From contig JBKEHH010000008.1 of NCBI GenBank assembly GCA_046710535.1, positions 62,001 through 126,000 on the forward strand: a stretch of 64,000 nucleotides of DNA. The letters run 5' to 3'. Numbering within the stretch: position 1 is the first letter of the stretch; each line of letters opens with the position of its first letter. Position numbers and translations under genes: made by a program. Positions 17,133 to 25,192 of the stretch are shown in pieces. This stretch comes from CAWVSB01 sp046710535. GTDB taxonomy: Bacteria; Pseudomonadota; Gammaproteobacteria; Pseudomonadales; CAWVSB01. A model generated the notes under the pieces. It was not told the DNA's origin. It was given only the letters and a program-made list of their open reading frames with translations, and did not search any database.

Positions 17133-18097
17133 GCAATATTACCTTTAATTGTAGCGGCAAAATCAACACAGATATTGGCCAGATCAGTCTTATCCTGTTG
17201 GGTTTTCATTATGGATTGAGTAGTAATACAAGCAATGCCTAAGGCCTCTATTTCACTTTGCAGACCGGCATCGACATTGTCGATTACAAAGCCGTCAATT
17301 AGATCACCATAGTATTGTGCAACCGCAGTGGCTGATTGAGGCATGCCCAGTTCTGCCATCATTTTTGCAGCAGGGCCTTTTAAGGCTTGCCCGCCAATAA
17401 TCGGCGATACGGCAATAATAGCCGCTGTTGTTTTCCGTAGAGCGTCGCGAACAGCAGGTACCGATAAAATAGGTTCAACGCTAACAAATGGATTAGACGG
17501 ACAAATAATCACTGCTGCTAATGTTTCGTCTGAAAGAGCTGCGGCAAAATCTGGCTGTATTGTGGCGCACTCAATACCGCTAAATTGATAAGCGCTAACC
17601 ACCGGCTGACACCGCCTTCGAACAAAATAATGCTGGAAGCTCAAGGTCCCTTCATCGGTTTGCATTTGAGTGCTAACCGGCTCATTACACATAGGGACAA
17701 CATTTACAGCGACCCCCAACTGTTTGAAAAGTCTACGAGTTATAGCGGTTAACGTTTCACCTTGCTGTAATAACTGGGTGCGCACAGTGTGGGTTGCCAA
17801 ATCTTTATCACCCAATAAAAACCAGTCTTCGCCATTTAGCTTTCCTAGTTGCTGCATAAACTGCCAGGTTTCATCTTCAATGCCCCAACCCTGCTCTTTG
17901 TTTTGTATCCCCGCTAGGTTATACATCACAGTATCTAAATCAGGACAAATTCGTAAGCCTAAGTGAGTAAAGTCATCAGCCGTATTAGCCACTATTAATA
18001 ATTCATCATGGCTTACTACTTTCGCCAAACCAACCGCTAACTTAGCCCCTCCGACGCCACCGGAAAGAGCGATTATTTTATTTGCACTTGAGGCCAT
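17129..18097 (-). CDS. cofD: 2-phospho-L-lactate transferase CofD (FbiA)
   Basis: A 322-aa enzyme that transfers the phospho-three-carbon unit from its GDP-activated form to FO, giving F420-0 or dehydro-F420-0. The family landmarks ALSGGVGGAKLAVGL (about residues 10-24), NTADDFTHLGLRICPDLDTV and SPIIGGQALKGPA are all present. It lies 27 nt after cofE and overlaps cofC. Length is normal. Confidence 0.95.
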   Translation of the reverse strand: MASSANKIIALSGGVGGAKLAVGLAKVVSHDELLIVANTADDFTHLGLRICPDLDTVMYNLAGIQNKEQGWGIEDETWQFMQQLGKLNGEDWFLLGDKDLATHTVRTQLLQQGETLTAITRRLFKQLGVAVNVVPMCNEPVSTQMQTDEGTLSFQHYFVRRRCQPVVSAYQFSGIECATIQPDFAAALSDETLAAVIICPSNPFVSVEPILSVPAVRDALRKTTAAIIAVSPIIGGQALKGPAAKMMAELGMPQSATAVAQYYGDLIDGFVIDNVDAGLQSEIEALGIACITTQSIMKTQQDKTDLANICVDFAATIKGNIA

Positions 18098-18124
18098 TAG
18101 GATCTTCTTATTATCGTTTATGGG

Positions 18125-18886
18125 CTAGCGAAACAAATCAAATTCGCGATCGCGAATGAGACCTTTGGAACCGGTATCACTAGTAGTTAACTTAGCACCT
18201 CGAATATGCACAACTGGATTTGCTTCATCGCCTTGCCCCATCATAAACGATGCGCCTGCAGCTAATTCATCAGCTACGGCGACGGTGGATACTTCCATCA
18301 CCCGACCAAATAAGTCTTTATTGCCAATTAAATCATCAATTGGCTCAAAACCAGCGGTACCTATTGCCATACCACAGGTGCCGTTACGCCAAGCACGACC
18401 TGCACTGTCGTTAATAATAATTTTTACGTCTACATCAAGTTCTTGCCGACAGCGATCACGTAGTGCTTTGGCGCTAGCATCGGAGTCTAGCGGTAACAAT
18501 AAGGCCTGCTCGTCGCTACCTTCGATATTTGACCGATCAATACCCGCATTCGCGTGCACATAACCCAGTCGATGCTCAACAATCACAACACCTGGGCGCT
18601 TACGCACTACCTCAACACTTTCATCAAGAATAAGCTGAACTAAACGCGGGTCTTTAGCTATCTGTTGCGCCAATGTCACTGCTTCTGAACTTGGCGTTAC
18701 ACTATCTAACCGTGCATAACGGCCTTCTGATTTAGAAACAATCTTCTGCGCTAACACCAACACATCACCATCACACAATTCAAGATCAGTATCAGTTAGA
18801 CATTTTTGTATCTGTAAAAACAAATCATCCCCTGGCTGTACCAGAGGATAATTGACTAGGGCCTTAATTATTAATGGCGAATTCAA
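18125..18886 (-). CDS. cofE: Coenzyme F420-0:L-glutamate ligase CofE
   Basis: Adds the gamma-linked glutamate tail to F420-0. Motifs VLAQKIVSKSEGR and NDSAGRAWRNGTCG match the family. An ATG exists at 18925, but the conserved N-terminus begins near IIKALVNYPLVQPGDDL, and a TTG at 18886 overlaps the upstream stop as TTGA. I therefore take 18886 as the start (253 aa). The protein has only the ligase domain: the C-terminal FMN-reductase domain of mycobacterial FbiB is absent. Confidence 0.92.
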   Translation of the reverse strand: MNSPLIIKALVNYPLVQPGDDLFLQIQKCLTDTDLELCDGDVLVLAQKIVSKSEGRYARLDSVTPSSEAVTLAQQIAKDPRLVQLILDESVEVVRKRPGVVIVEHRLGYVHANAGIDRSNIEGSDEQALLLPLDSDASAKALRDRCRQELDVDVKIIINDSAGRAWRNGTCGMAIGTAGFEPIDDLIGNKDLFGRVMEVSTVAVADELAAGASFMMGQGDEANPVVHIRGAKLTTSDTGSKGLIRDREFDLFR

Positions 18887-19563
18887 ACTTGCTCTAAACC
18901 TGTAATTTGAATACCTGCGTGGCATTTATAACGACGGTTAATCGCAATCAAAATAGAGGTTAATGCTTCAGCCGCAGCCGCATTAGCAATCGGTCCAGCA
19001 TGAAAGCCTCGCATACCAGCTGCCTCGACCAAACCAATTACGACTTCACGCGCTTCAATATTATTGCCGGTTACCAACACATCGCAGTCTATCCCTTTGC
19101 CTTCTTGTAAGTGATGCGCCGCCACGTTTTGAAATGCTGACACCACAGATACTTCTTTACCTAATAAAGCTTGCGCTATTTGACCAGCACTGCCTTCTTC
19201 AGGCATTTGTACTTTGGCGACTTTAGGTGGCACTAAAGGCACGGTTACATCGATTAAAATTTTCCCTTGCAGCGCATCTTTGACCAATTCTAAAGTAGAA
19301 GTTTGATGACTAAACGGCACCGTTACTACCACGAGATCTGCCGTTGTCGCCGCGGCTAAATTTTCCATCGCTTGCACCGCAATGTTCTCAACGCCACGCT
19401 CTGCCATTACTGTTTTCAAATCTTCTGCCGCTGCTAGCGCTTTTTCTTCGGTGCGTGAGCCAATAATAACGGTGTAGCCAGCTTCTACCCAACGTCGTGC
19501 TAAACCAGTACCTAAATCGCCAGTACCGCCAAGTATTGCAATAGTTTTAATCTCTTCGTTCAT
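18883..19563 (-). CDS. npdG: NADPH:F420 oxidoreductase (Fno/NpdG type)
   Basis: A 226-aa Rossmann-fold enzyme that exchanges hydride between NADP(H) and F420. The N-terminal IAILGGTGDLGTGLARR (about residues 8-24) and IIGSRTEEKA form the NADP-binding site, and the C-terminal region GPIANAAAAEALTSILIAIN is typical of the family. As the first gene of the operon it implies the cell recycles F420H2 from NADPH. No F420-dependent glucose-6-phosphate dehydrogenase is in view. Translation is coupled to cofE. Confidence 0.93.
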   Translation of the reverse strand: MNEEIKTIAILGGTGDLGTGLARRWVEAGYTVIIGSRTEEKALAAAEDLKTVMAERGVENIAVQAMENLAAATTADLVVVTVPFSHQTSTLELVKDALQGKILIDVTVPLVPPKVAKVQMPEEGSAGQIAQALLGKEVSVVSAFQNVAAHHLQEGKGIDCDVLVTGNNIEAREVVIGLVEAAGMRGFHAGPIANAAAAEALTSILIAINRRYKCHAGIQITGLEQV

Positions 19564-19711
19564 GTTCTATACCTTTTTGTGTGATCGAGTAGTGTGCTAA
19601 CAATTGAACCAAATAAAGTCTTAGTAAACTGGCCGTCATGGTAACAAAAGCCCATTATTCGGCAAGACTGTTCGCTCTTTTCTTACCATCTCGACATAGA
19701 AGACGGGTACC

Positions 19712-19737
19712 ATAGGATTTATAGTAGTAAAACCTAT
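19712..19737. promoter_or_regulatory. Inverted repeat between npdG and SDR, candidate operator
   Basis: ATAGGATTTA (19712-19721) and TAAAACCTAT (19728-19737) form 10-bp arms with one mismatch around a 6-nt centre. It lies in the 212-nt divergent gap, 38 nt upstream of the SDR start, so it could be bound by a repressor. No regulator gene is adjacent. Confidence 0.4.
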
Positions 19738-19775
19738 AATAGATCGGTCAATTAACTAATAAGGAATAACTCGCA

Positions 19776-20555
19776 ATGGATAATCCGGTTGATATGACTG
19801 GCAAAAGAGTAATTGTTACCGGCGGCACCAAAGGTGTTGGCCGCGGCATTGCTGAGAGCTTTCTTAGCGCTGGCGCTAAAGTTGTGGTGTGTTCGCGCAA
19901 TGAACCAGAGCAGCTACCCAGCGCTGGCGACAATACTGCCATATTTATGCCCGTCGATGTGCGCGATATTGAGCAAGTACAAGCTTTTGTAGACTTCACC
20001 GTAAAAGAACTCGGTGGTATCGATGTGCTGGTAAACAACGCTGGGGGTGCCCCCTATGCCGAGGCGGCCACAGTATCACCAAGATTTTCAGAGTCTATTA
20101 TTCGGTTAAATCTATTGGCGCCACTTAATTTCTCTCAAGCCGTCAATGGCGTTATGCAAAAACAAGATAATGGCGGCTGTATTATTAACATTGCCAGTGT
20201 TAGCGCTACGCGCCCTTCACCTGGCACAGCAGCCTATGGCGCAGCCAAGGCAGGGTTGATTAATTTGACTAGCTCATTAGCAGTCGAATGGGCGCCTAAG
20301 GTACGAGTAAACGCCATTACTGCAGGGCTAATCAAAACTGAGCAGGCACATTTACATTATGGCGATGACGCAGGAATTGAGGCCGTTAGCCAAACCATAC
20401 CGCTAGAGCGAATGGCTGAGCCTAGCGACATTGGCAATACCTGCCTGTATTTAGCATCCGACTTGGCCAGTTATGTCAGCGGCGCTGCGATTGCTGTTCA
20501 TGGCGGCGGTGAGAAACCAAGCTTTTTGGGCGCATCAACGACCGATAACAAATAA
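19776..20555 (+). CDS. SDR family oxidoreductase
   Basis: Classical short-chain dehydrogenase, 259 aa. It has the cofactor motif TGGTKGVG (about residues 15-22), NNAG, and the catalytic Ser with YGAAK (Y-x3-K). The C-terminal VHGGGEKPSFLGA resembles a group of actinobacterial SDRs from sterol and lipid catabolism clusters, but the substrate is unknown. It is divergent from the F420 operon and may share its control region. Nothing shows that it uses F420; the motifs are those of NAD(P) enzymes. Confidence 0.85.
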   Translation: MDNPVDMTGKRVIVTGGTKGVGRGIAESFLSAGAKVVVCSRNEPEQLPSAGDNTAIFMPVDVRDIEQVQAFVDFTVKELGGIDVLVNNAGGAPYAEAATVSPRFSESIIRLNLLAPLNFSQAVNGVMQKQDNGGCIINIASVSATRPSPGTAAYGAAKAGLINLTSSLAVEWAPKVRVNAITAGLIKTEQAHLHYGDDAGIEAVSQTIPLERMAEPSDIGNTCLYLASDLASYVSGAAIAVHGGGEKPSFLGASTTDNK

Positions 20556-20632
20556 CACATTCACCATTTTCATCACAGCGGCTGCACAGCTATACTGGCG
20601 GGCGTTAATCCACCAACATAAAAAGGCTAATT

Positions 20633-21346
20633 ATGAGCGATAAAACTTGGCGTTCCACTCTATCAATAAAAATGGCAATTGCCGCTTGTGTGCTAATGCC
20701 GGTTGCGGCGCTGGGAACCAAATTTGGTTTATGGCCTTTTACTATAGGGTTTTTAGTATTGGCCTCATCAATACTGTTAGCATTGATTACCATCGTTATC
20801 GCCGCTATTTATATTCTCAAAGAAGCCTATAGTGCCGACAAACCAGGCATGCGCAATGCGGCGTTATTAGCTTTTGTACCAATGGCCATAGTTGCCGCAA
20901 TTGTAGCTGGCGCCGGCGATGTACCACCTATTCATAACATCACCACCAACTTAGATAACCCACCTAAATATGAAGCGGTGCTGCCACTGCGCGCAGAGGG
21001 CTCAAACCCACTTAAAATAACTGCCCCGGTAGCGGCTATCCATAGCGCGGGTTATCCCGACTTAAAACCAGTTATTTCAGCCCTGAGTGCGGAACAAGCC
21101 AGTACTAAAGCAGAGCAAGTCGCAAAAAGCTTGGGTTGGGTAATAGTGCCAGACCAGCGCGACAATTATGTTGAAGCGACTGTAAGTTCGTTTTGGTTTG
21201 GTTTTACCGACGATATTGTCATTAGAGTCACTCCTGCCCAAAACGGCAGCATTATTGACCTGCGCTCGGTATCACGGGTCGGTAAAAGCGACTTAGGCGC
21301 CAACGCCAAACGTATCAAACTGTTTATCAACGCTTTCAACCAATAA
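20633..21346 (+). CDS. DUF1499 domain membrane protein
   Basis: A 237-aa protein with three hydrophobic segments (about residues 15-32, 36-62 and 78-95). A C-terminal DUF1499 domain (about residues 140-235) carries the typical SLGWVIVP and DDIVIRV text and ends ANAKRIKLFINAF. The function of DUF1499 is unknown. An AAAAGGC ribosome-binding site precedes the start. It is 77 nt after the SDR gene and may be co-transcribed. Confidence 0.8.
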   Translation: MSDKTWRSTLSIKMAIAACVLMPVAALGTKFGLWPFTIGFLVLASSILLALITIVIAAIYILKEAYSADKPGMRNAALLAFVPMAIVAAIVAGAGDVPPIHNITTNLDNPPKYEAVLPLRAEGSNPLKITAPVAAIHSAGYPDLKPVISALSAEQASTKAEQVAKSLGWVIVPDQRDNYVEATVSSFWFGFTDDIVIRVTPAQNGSIIDLRSVSRVGKSDLGANAKRIKLFINAFNQ

Positions 21347-21353
21347 GCAAACC

Positions 21354-21377
21354 CACATAGGGTGCAAGCCCTGTGTG
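21354..21377 (+). terminator. Hairpin after the DUF1499 gene, possible weak terminator
   Basis: CACATAGGG and CCCTGTGTG form a 9-bp stem (one G-U pair) with the loop TGCAAG, 7 nt past the stop codon. No T-run follows, so it may be a stabilising hairpin rather than an intrinsic terminator. Confidence 0.35.
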
Positions 21378-21497
21378 ATTAGAAAATGACCAGCTTTAGA
21401 TAGATAATGGCGCACTTTGTTAAGCACAGCGCCAACTATCCCGCTAAGATTACCACCTAACAAATAAAACTAGTTTAAACATATTGAGGTATAGGCC

Positions 21498-22937
21498 ATG
21501 AACGCCGTCAACGAAAGTATTAAATCTGAAGTAGCCAGCATGCTAATGGAGCAGTTTCAGCTGCAAAAAAAGTGTTCTTTAGACAACCCTACTCCTGACT
21601 ATCAACAACGTGTTAGAGATCTAAAAGCGCTAAAGGCAATGGTTGTTGATAACCGCGAAGAAATTATTCAAGCGATCAGTGCTGACTATTACAACCGTTC
21701 TCGCAATGAAACTTTATTTGCTGAAGTCATCACCGTCACTGATGGCATTAATAGCATTATTAAAAATCTTAAAAAATGGATGAAGCCACAAAAACGCCAT
21801 GTGGATCAAACTATGTTTTTTGGTGCTAAAAACAAAGTTCTTCCACAACCTTTAGGTGTGGTTGGGTTAATCATTCCTTGGAACTTTCCGATTAACCTAA
21901 GTTTTTCACAATTGGCTACCGCTTTTGCCTCAGGCAACCGCGCGATGGTAAAAATGTCGGAAAACTCAATTGCCTTAACTGAGCTATTAATTAAAATTTC
22001 GGGTAATTATTTTCCACCTGAGAAACTGCAATTTTTCAAGGAAACTGGCAGTGTTGGTGTAGAGTTTTCACAAATCCCATTCGACTTAATTGTATTTACT
22101 GGTTCAGGCCAAACCGGCCGTGCGGTAATGGCCTCTGCCGCTAAAAATTTAACTCCGGTTATTTTAGAACTAGGCGGTAAAGCGCCAGCGGTTATAGATC
22201 CTAATTACTCTTTGCCTAAAGCAGTCGAGCGTATTATGTACGTTAAGCAGCTGAACGCTGGTCAAATTTGCACCAACGTTGACTATGTAATGGTTCATGA
22301 AGCACAAAAAGAAGAGTTCATTCGATTAGCCAAAGAGTATGTCAGCAAGCATTGCCCAGATATTAACTCTACTGATTACACTTCAATTATTGATGATCGC
22401 AGCGTCAAGCGCTTGGAAGAAACACTGGCAGACGCTAAAGCCAAAGGCGGCACCGTTATTAACTTAACTAGCCAAGAAGTGAACGTTGAGAAACGTAAAT
22501 TCCCGCTTACTATTGTCACCGATACAACAGAAGATATGAACATCCGTTCGCGTGAGACCTTTGGGCCTATCTTGATGCTATTAACCTATCAGCAAGCAAG
22601 TGAAGTGGTTGAGTATGTTAATAGCCATGACCGTCCATTGGCGCTATACCCCTTCAGCAATGACAAGCAGCTGGTAGATATGTATATCGACCGGATTATG
22701 TCGGGTGGTGTAACTGTCAATGACGCGCTATTTCACGTCGCTCAACACGACATTCCATTTGGTGGCGTTGGCCCAAGTGGCATGGGTCACTACCACGGCT
22801 TCGAAGGCTTTATATCGTTTTCAAAACTTAGACCTATTTTCTATCAAGCAAGCTTCTCTAGTACTAAGTTTTTAGCACCGCCATACTCTAGCTTTATCAA
22901 CAAAGTATTTGAGTTTCTCGCTAAGTTAAAAAGCTAA
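21498..22937 (+). CDS. calB: Coniferyl-aldehyde dehydrogenase-like aldehyde dehydrogenase
   Basis: A 479-aa aldehyde dehydrogenase. Catalytic residues are intact: N129 (IPWNFP), E224 (LELGGKAP) and C258 (NAGQICTN). The overall text matches the CalB group, named for oxidising coniferyl aldehyde to ferulate but often acting on fatty or other aldehydes, so the symbol marks the group only. It has a GAGG ribosome-binding site, stands alone, and is followed by a strong terminator. Confidence 0.85.
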   Translation: MNAVNESIKSEVASMLMEQFQLQKKCSLDNPTPDYQQRVRDLKALKAMVVDNREEIIQAISADYYNRSRNETLFAEVITVTDGINSIIKNLKKWMKPQKRHVDQTMFFGAKNKVLPQPLGVVGLIIPWNFPINLSFSQLATAFASGNRAMVKMSENSIALTELLIKISGNYFPPEKLQFFKETGSVGVEFSQIPFDLIVFTGSGQTGRAVMASAAKNLTPVILELGGKAPAVIDPNYSLPKAVERIMYVKQLNAGQICTNVDYVMVHEAQKEEFIRLAKEYVSKHCPDINSTDYTSIIDDRSVKRLEETLADAKAKGGTVINLTSQEVNVEKRKFPLTIVTDTTEDMNIRSRETFGPILMLLTYQQASEVVEYVNSHDRPLALYPFSNDKQLVDMYIDRIMSGGVTVNDALFHVAQHDIPFGGVGPSGMGHYHGFEGFISFSKLRPIFYQASFSSTKFLAPPYSSFINKVFEFLAKLKS

Positions 22938-22951
22938 GTAAAGCAGTATTA

Positions 22952-22987
22952 AAAAAGGCTTTCATTGGTAACAATGAAAGCCTTTTT
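22952..22987 (+). terminator. Rho-independent terminator after calB
   Basis: AAAAAGGCTTTCATTG (22952-22967) pairs with CAATGAAAGCCTTTTT (22972-22987) over 16 bp around a 4-nt loop. The A-run and T-run on both sides mean it can work in both directions and also serve the convergent SDR gene. Confidence 0.88.
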
Positions 22988-23030
22988 CGTTAGCATATAA
23001 GCTATTAATGCACTTTATAAAGACTTTCTA

Positions 23031-23780
23031 TTAAGAAAGTGTGCCGCCATCTACCCTTATATCTTCACCGGTAATATGCAATCCATCGATACTGGCTACC
23101 ATTGCCACAACACCAGCTACTGTTTCTGGCCCTTTTGAGCCAGTTAGAGACATTGCCCGAGCTAGTAATGCATGGTCCATACCTTCAGGAAAATCGACCT
23201 TGGCTGTCATATTAGTGTTTATTTCACCAGGGCAAATACAGTTAGCTCTTACTCCACGCTTAGCATACTCAACAGCGATAGAGCGAGTAAAAGCCAATAC
23301 TGCCCCTTTAGAAGCCGAATAAGCGGCACCATTAGCTAGGCCAGATAACGCCGCAGTAGAAGCAGCATTAACTATATTGCCCTGAGTAGAGATCAGATGG
23401 GGTAATACCGCCCTTGCCAACATGAAGGTACCAGTAATATTTACATTAATAATTTTTTGCCAATTATCTAACGTTAACTCATGGGTGTGATCAAACCGCA
23501 GCATCCCTGCCATATGCACCAAAACATCTATTTGCTTGAAATACTCAACACAGCTTGCCACCGCATCATTCACCGCTTGCTCATTACTAATATCACACAC
23601 CTGCACTACATGATTCACACCTTGCTGGTCTAATTGTGCCGACAAATCATTGAGTCCGGTTTCATTGACATCTAGTGCGAACACGTTAGCCCCCTCACTA
23701 GCTAGACGAATCGCACAAGCCATACCAATACCCGAACCTGCACCCGTTACTATTACTACCTTGTTTTCAAAACGATCCAT
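23031..23780 (-). CDS. SDR family oxidoreductase
   Basis: Classical short-chain dehydrogenase, 249 aa, with TGAGSGIG (about residues 12-19), a HMAG variant of the NNAG motif, NAASTAA and the catalytic YSASK. The C-terminal GEDIRVDGGTLS is typical of FabG-like enzymes. It is convergent with calB and divergent from the acyl-CoA dehydrogenase pair. The substrate is unknown; the neighbours suggest acyl-chain or alcohol oxidation. Confidence 0.85.
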   Translation of the reverse strand: MDRFENKVVIVTGAGSGIGMACAIRLASEGANVFALDVNETGLNDLSAQLDQQGVNHVVQVCDISNEQAVNDAVASCVEYFKQIDVLVHMAGMLRFDHTHELTLDNWQKIINVNITGTFMLARAVLPHLISTQGNIVNAASTAALSGLANGAAYSASKGAVLAFTRSIAVEYAKRGVRANCICPGEINTNMTAKVDFPEGMDHALLARAMSLTGSKGPETVAGVVAMVASIDGLHITGEDIRVDGGTLS

Positions 23781-23989
23781 TTTTATCCTCAGACATGTCG
23801 TTAATATTATTATTTTTAAAGCTTACTGCAATCTAATATATTCAGTATAAAAACTTACCCAATTAGAATTAATCCTTGGTAATAGAAGCCTTGAATCGTT
23901 AATTATTGGTATTACTGCTGAGGTCCTTTAGCCGTTAAGATTACGTAAAAGAAGTGAGCTAAATTCTATCTGTACCTTGAGGAATTGTT

Positions 23990-25177
23990 TTGACTGATAT
24001 AACTGTGTTTCGAGCCAGCGCAAAAGCATGGCTGGAAGAGAATTGTCCTGCGTCTCAACGCACGCCTGTAATTAAAGAACAGCAGATTTGGAGTGGTCGC
24101 AAGCGAGAGTTTTATTGCGATGACGCTAAACTATGGTTTGAACGCTGTCGCGACCAGGGCTATACAGTGCCCGACTGGCCAATCGAATATGGTGGTGCCG
24201 GCCTGAGTCAGCTAGAAGCAAAATCACTGAAAGAAGAAATGAATGCTTTAGGTTGTCGCCCGCCCCTTTACGACTTAGGCATCTGGATGCTTGGTCCAGC
24301 ATTACTAGAATTTGGCAACGAGGCACAACGCAAAGAACATTTACCCAAAATCGCACGCGGCGAGATAAGATGGTGCCAAGGTTATAGCGAGTCAGGAGCA
24401 GGATCTGACTTGGCTAATCTGCAATGCAAGGCAGAAGATCAAGGCGACCACTTTTTGGTTAATGGCGCAAAAATCTGGACCACTTGGGCCGACAAAGCGG
24501 ACTACATTTTTTGCCTAGTACGCACAGATCACGGCGCAGTCAAACAAGAAGGCATTAGCTTTTTACTTATTGACATGGACAACCCCGGCATTACTGTTAG
24601 CCCTATTGCGTTAATCAGCGGCGAGTCTGAATTTTGTCAAACATTTTTTGATAATGTAAAAGTATCGAAGAAAAACTTAGTAGCAGAGCTTAATCAAGGC
24701 TGGTCAGTGGCCAAAGGTTTGCTGAAACACGAACGTAAACTAATGAGTGAGATTGGTGGGGACGTGCCCTCACCGGGCATAACTCCGGTACAAGCAGCGA
24801 TACAATACTTACCAATAAAAGACGGCAAAATTAGCGATACTAATTTAAGAGCCAAACTGGTCGAGCATGAGATGACAATGCGCGCACTAGGCCTGACTCA
24901 TTTCAGGAGTTTTGAAGAGCGAATGAGTGGTAATCCTAATAAAAATATACCGCTCATTATGAAATATATTGGCACTGAAGAAATGAAAAATAAAGCCGAA
25001 TTGATGCTTGCTTGTCTAGGGATGCAGGGCTTGGGCTGGGAAGGAGACGTATATACCGAAGATGAGTTAATGGTCACCCGCGGCTGGTTATTTTCTAAAA
25101 CCATGTCGATTGCCGGTGGCACTAACGAAATACAACTCAATATTATTGCCAAGCAAGCTTTAGGGCTACCAGATTAG
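23990..25177 (+). CDS. Acyl-CoA dehydrogenase, first of a pair
   Basis: A 395-aa FAD enzyme of the acyl-CoA dehydrogenase family with the three-part fold (N-terminal helices, central beta domain with WCQGYSESGAGSDLA, C-terminal helices). It starts at TTG 23990, preceded by a good site (TGAGGAA). At the loop where medium-chain enzymes have YEGT with the catalytic Glu, this protein has IAGGTNEIQ, so the base must lie elsewhere. Pairs like this often form heteromers in steroid side-chain oxidation. It is 15 nt upstream of the second member. Confidence 0.88.
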   Translation: MTDITVFRASAKAWLEENCPASQRTPVIKEQQIWSGRKREFYCDDAKLWFERCRDQGYTVPDWPIEYGGAGLSQLEAKSLKEEMNALGCRPPLYDLGIWMLGPALLEFGNEAQRKEHLPKIARGEIRWCQGYSESGAGSDLANLQCKAEDQGDHFLVNGAKIWTTWADKADYIFCLVRTDHGAVKQEGISFLLIDMDNPGITVSPIALISGESEFCQTFFDNVKVSKKNLVAELNQGWSVAKGLLKHERKLMSEIGGDVPSPGITPVQAAIQYLPIKDGKISDTNLRAKLVEHEMTMRALGLTHFRSFEERMSGNPNKNIPLIMKYIGTEEMKNKAELMLACLGMQGLGWEGDVYTEDELMVTRGWLFSKTMSIAGGTNEIQLNIIAKQALGLPD

Positions 25178-25192
25178 GTCGGAGAGAGATTA

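Noticed and set aside
18156..18563. 135-codon plus-strand frame inside cofE
   Set aside because: Antisense shadow; cofE motifs are intact on the other strand.
19776..20555. The SDR divergent from the F420 operon as an F420-dependent enzyme
   Set aside because: Its glycine-rich NAD(P) motif and YxxxK are those of ordinary SDRs. No known F420 family resembles it.
23781..23989. 209-nt divergent gap between the SDR and the acyl-CoA dehydrogenase pair
   Set aside because: AT-rich and likely to hold promoters, but no clear -35/-10 pair or repeat was found.
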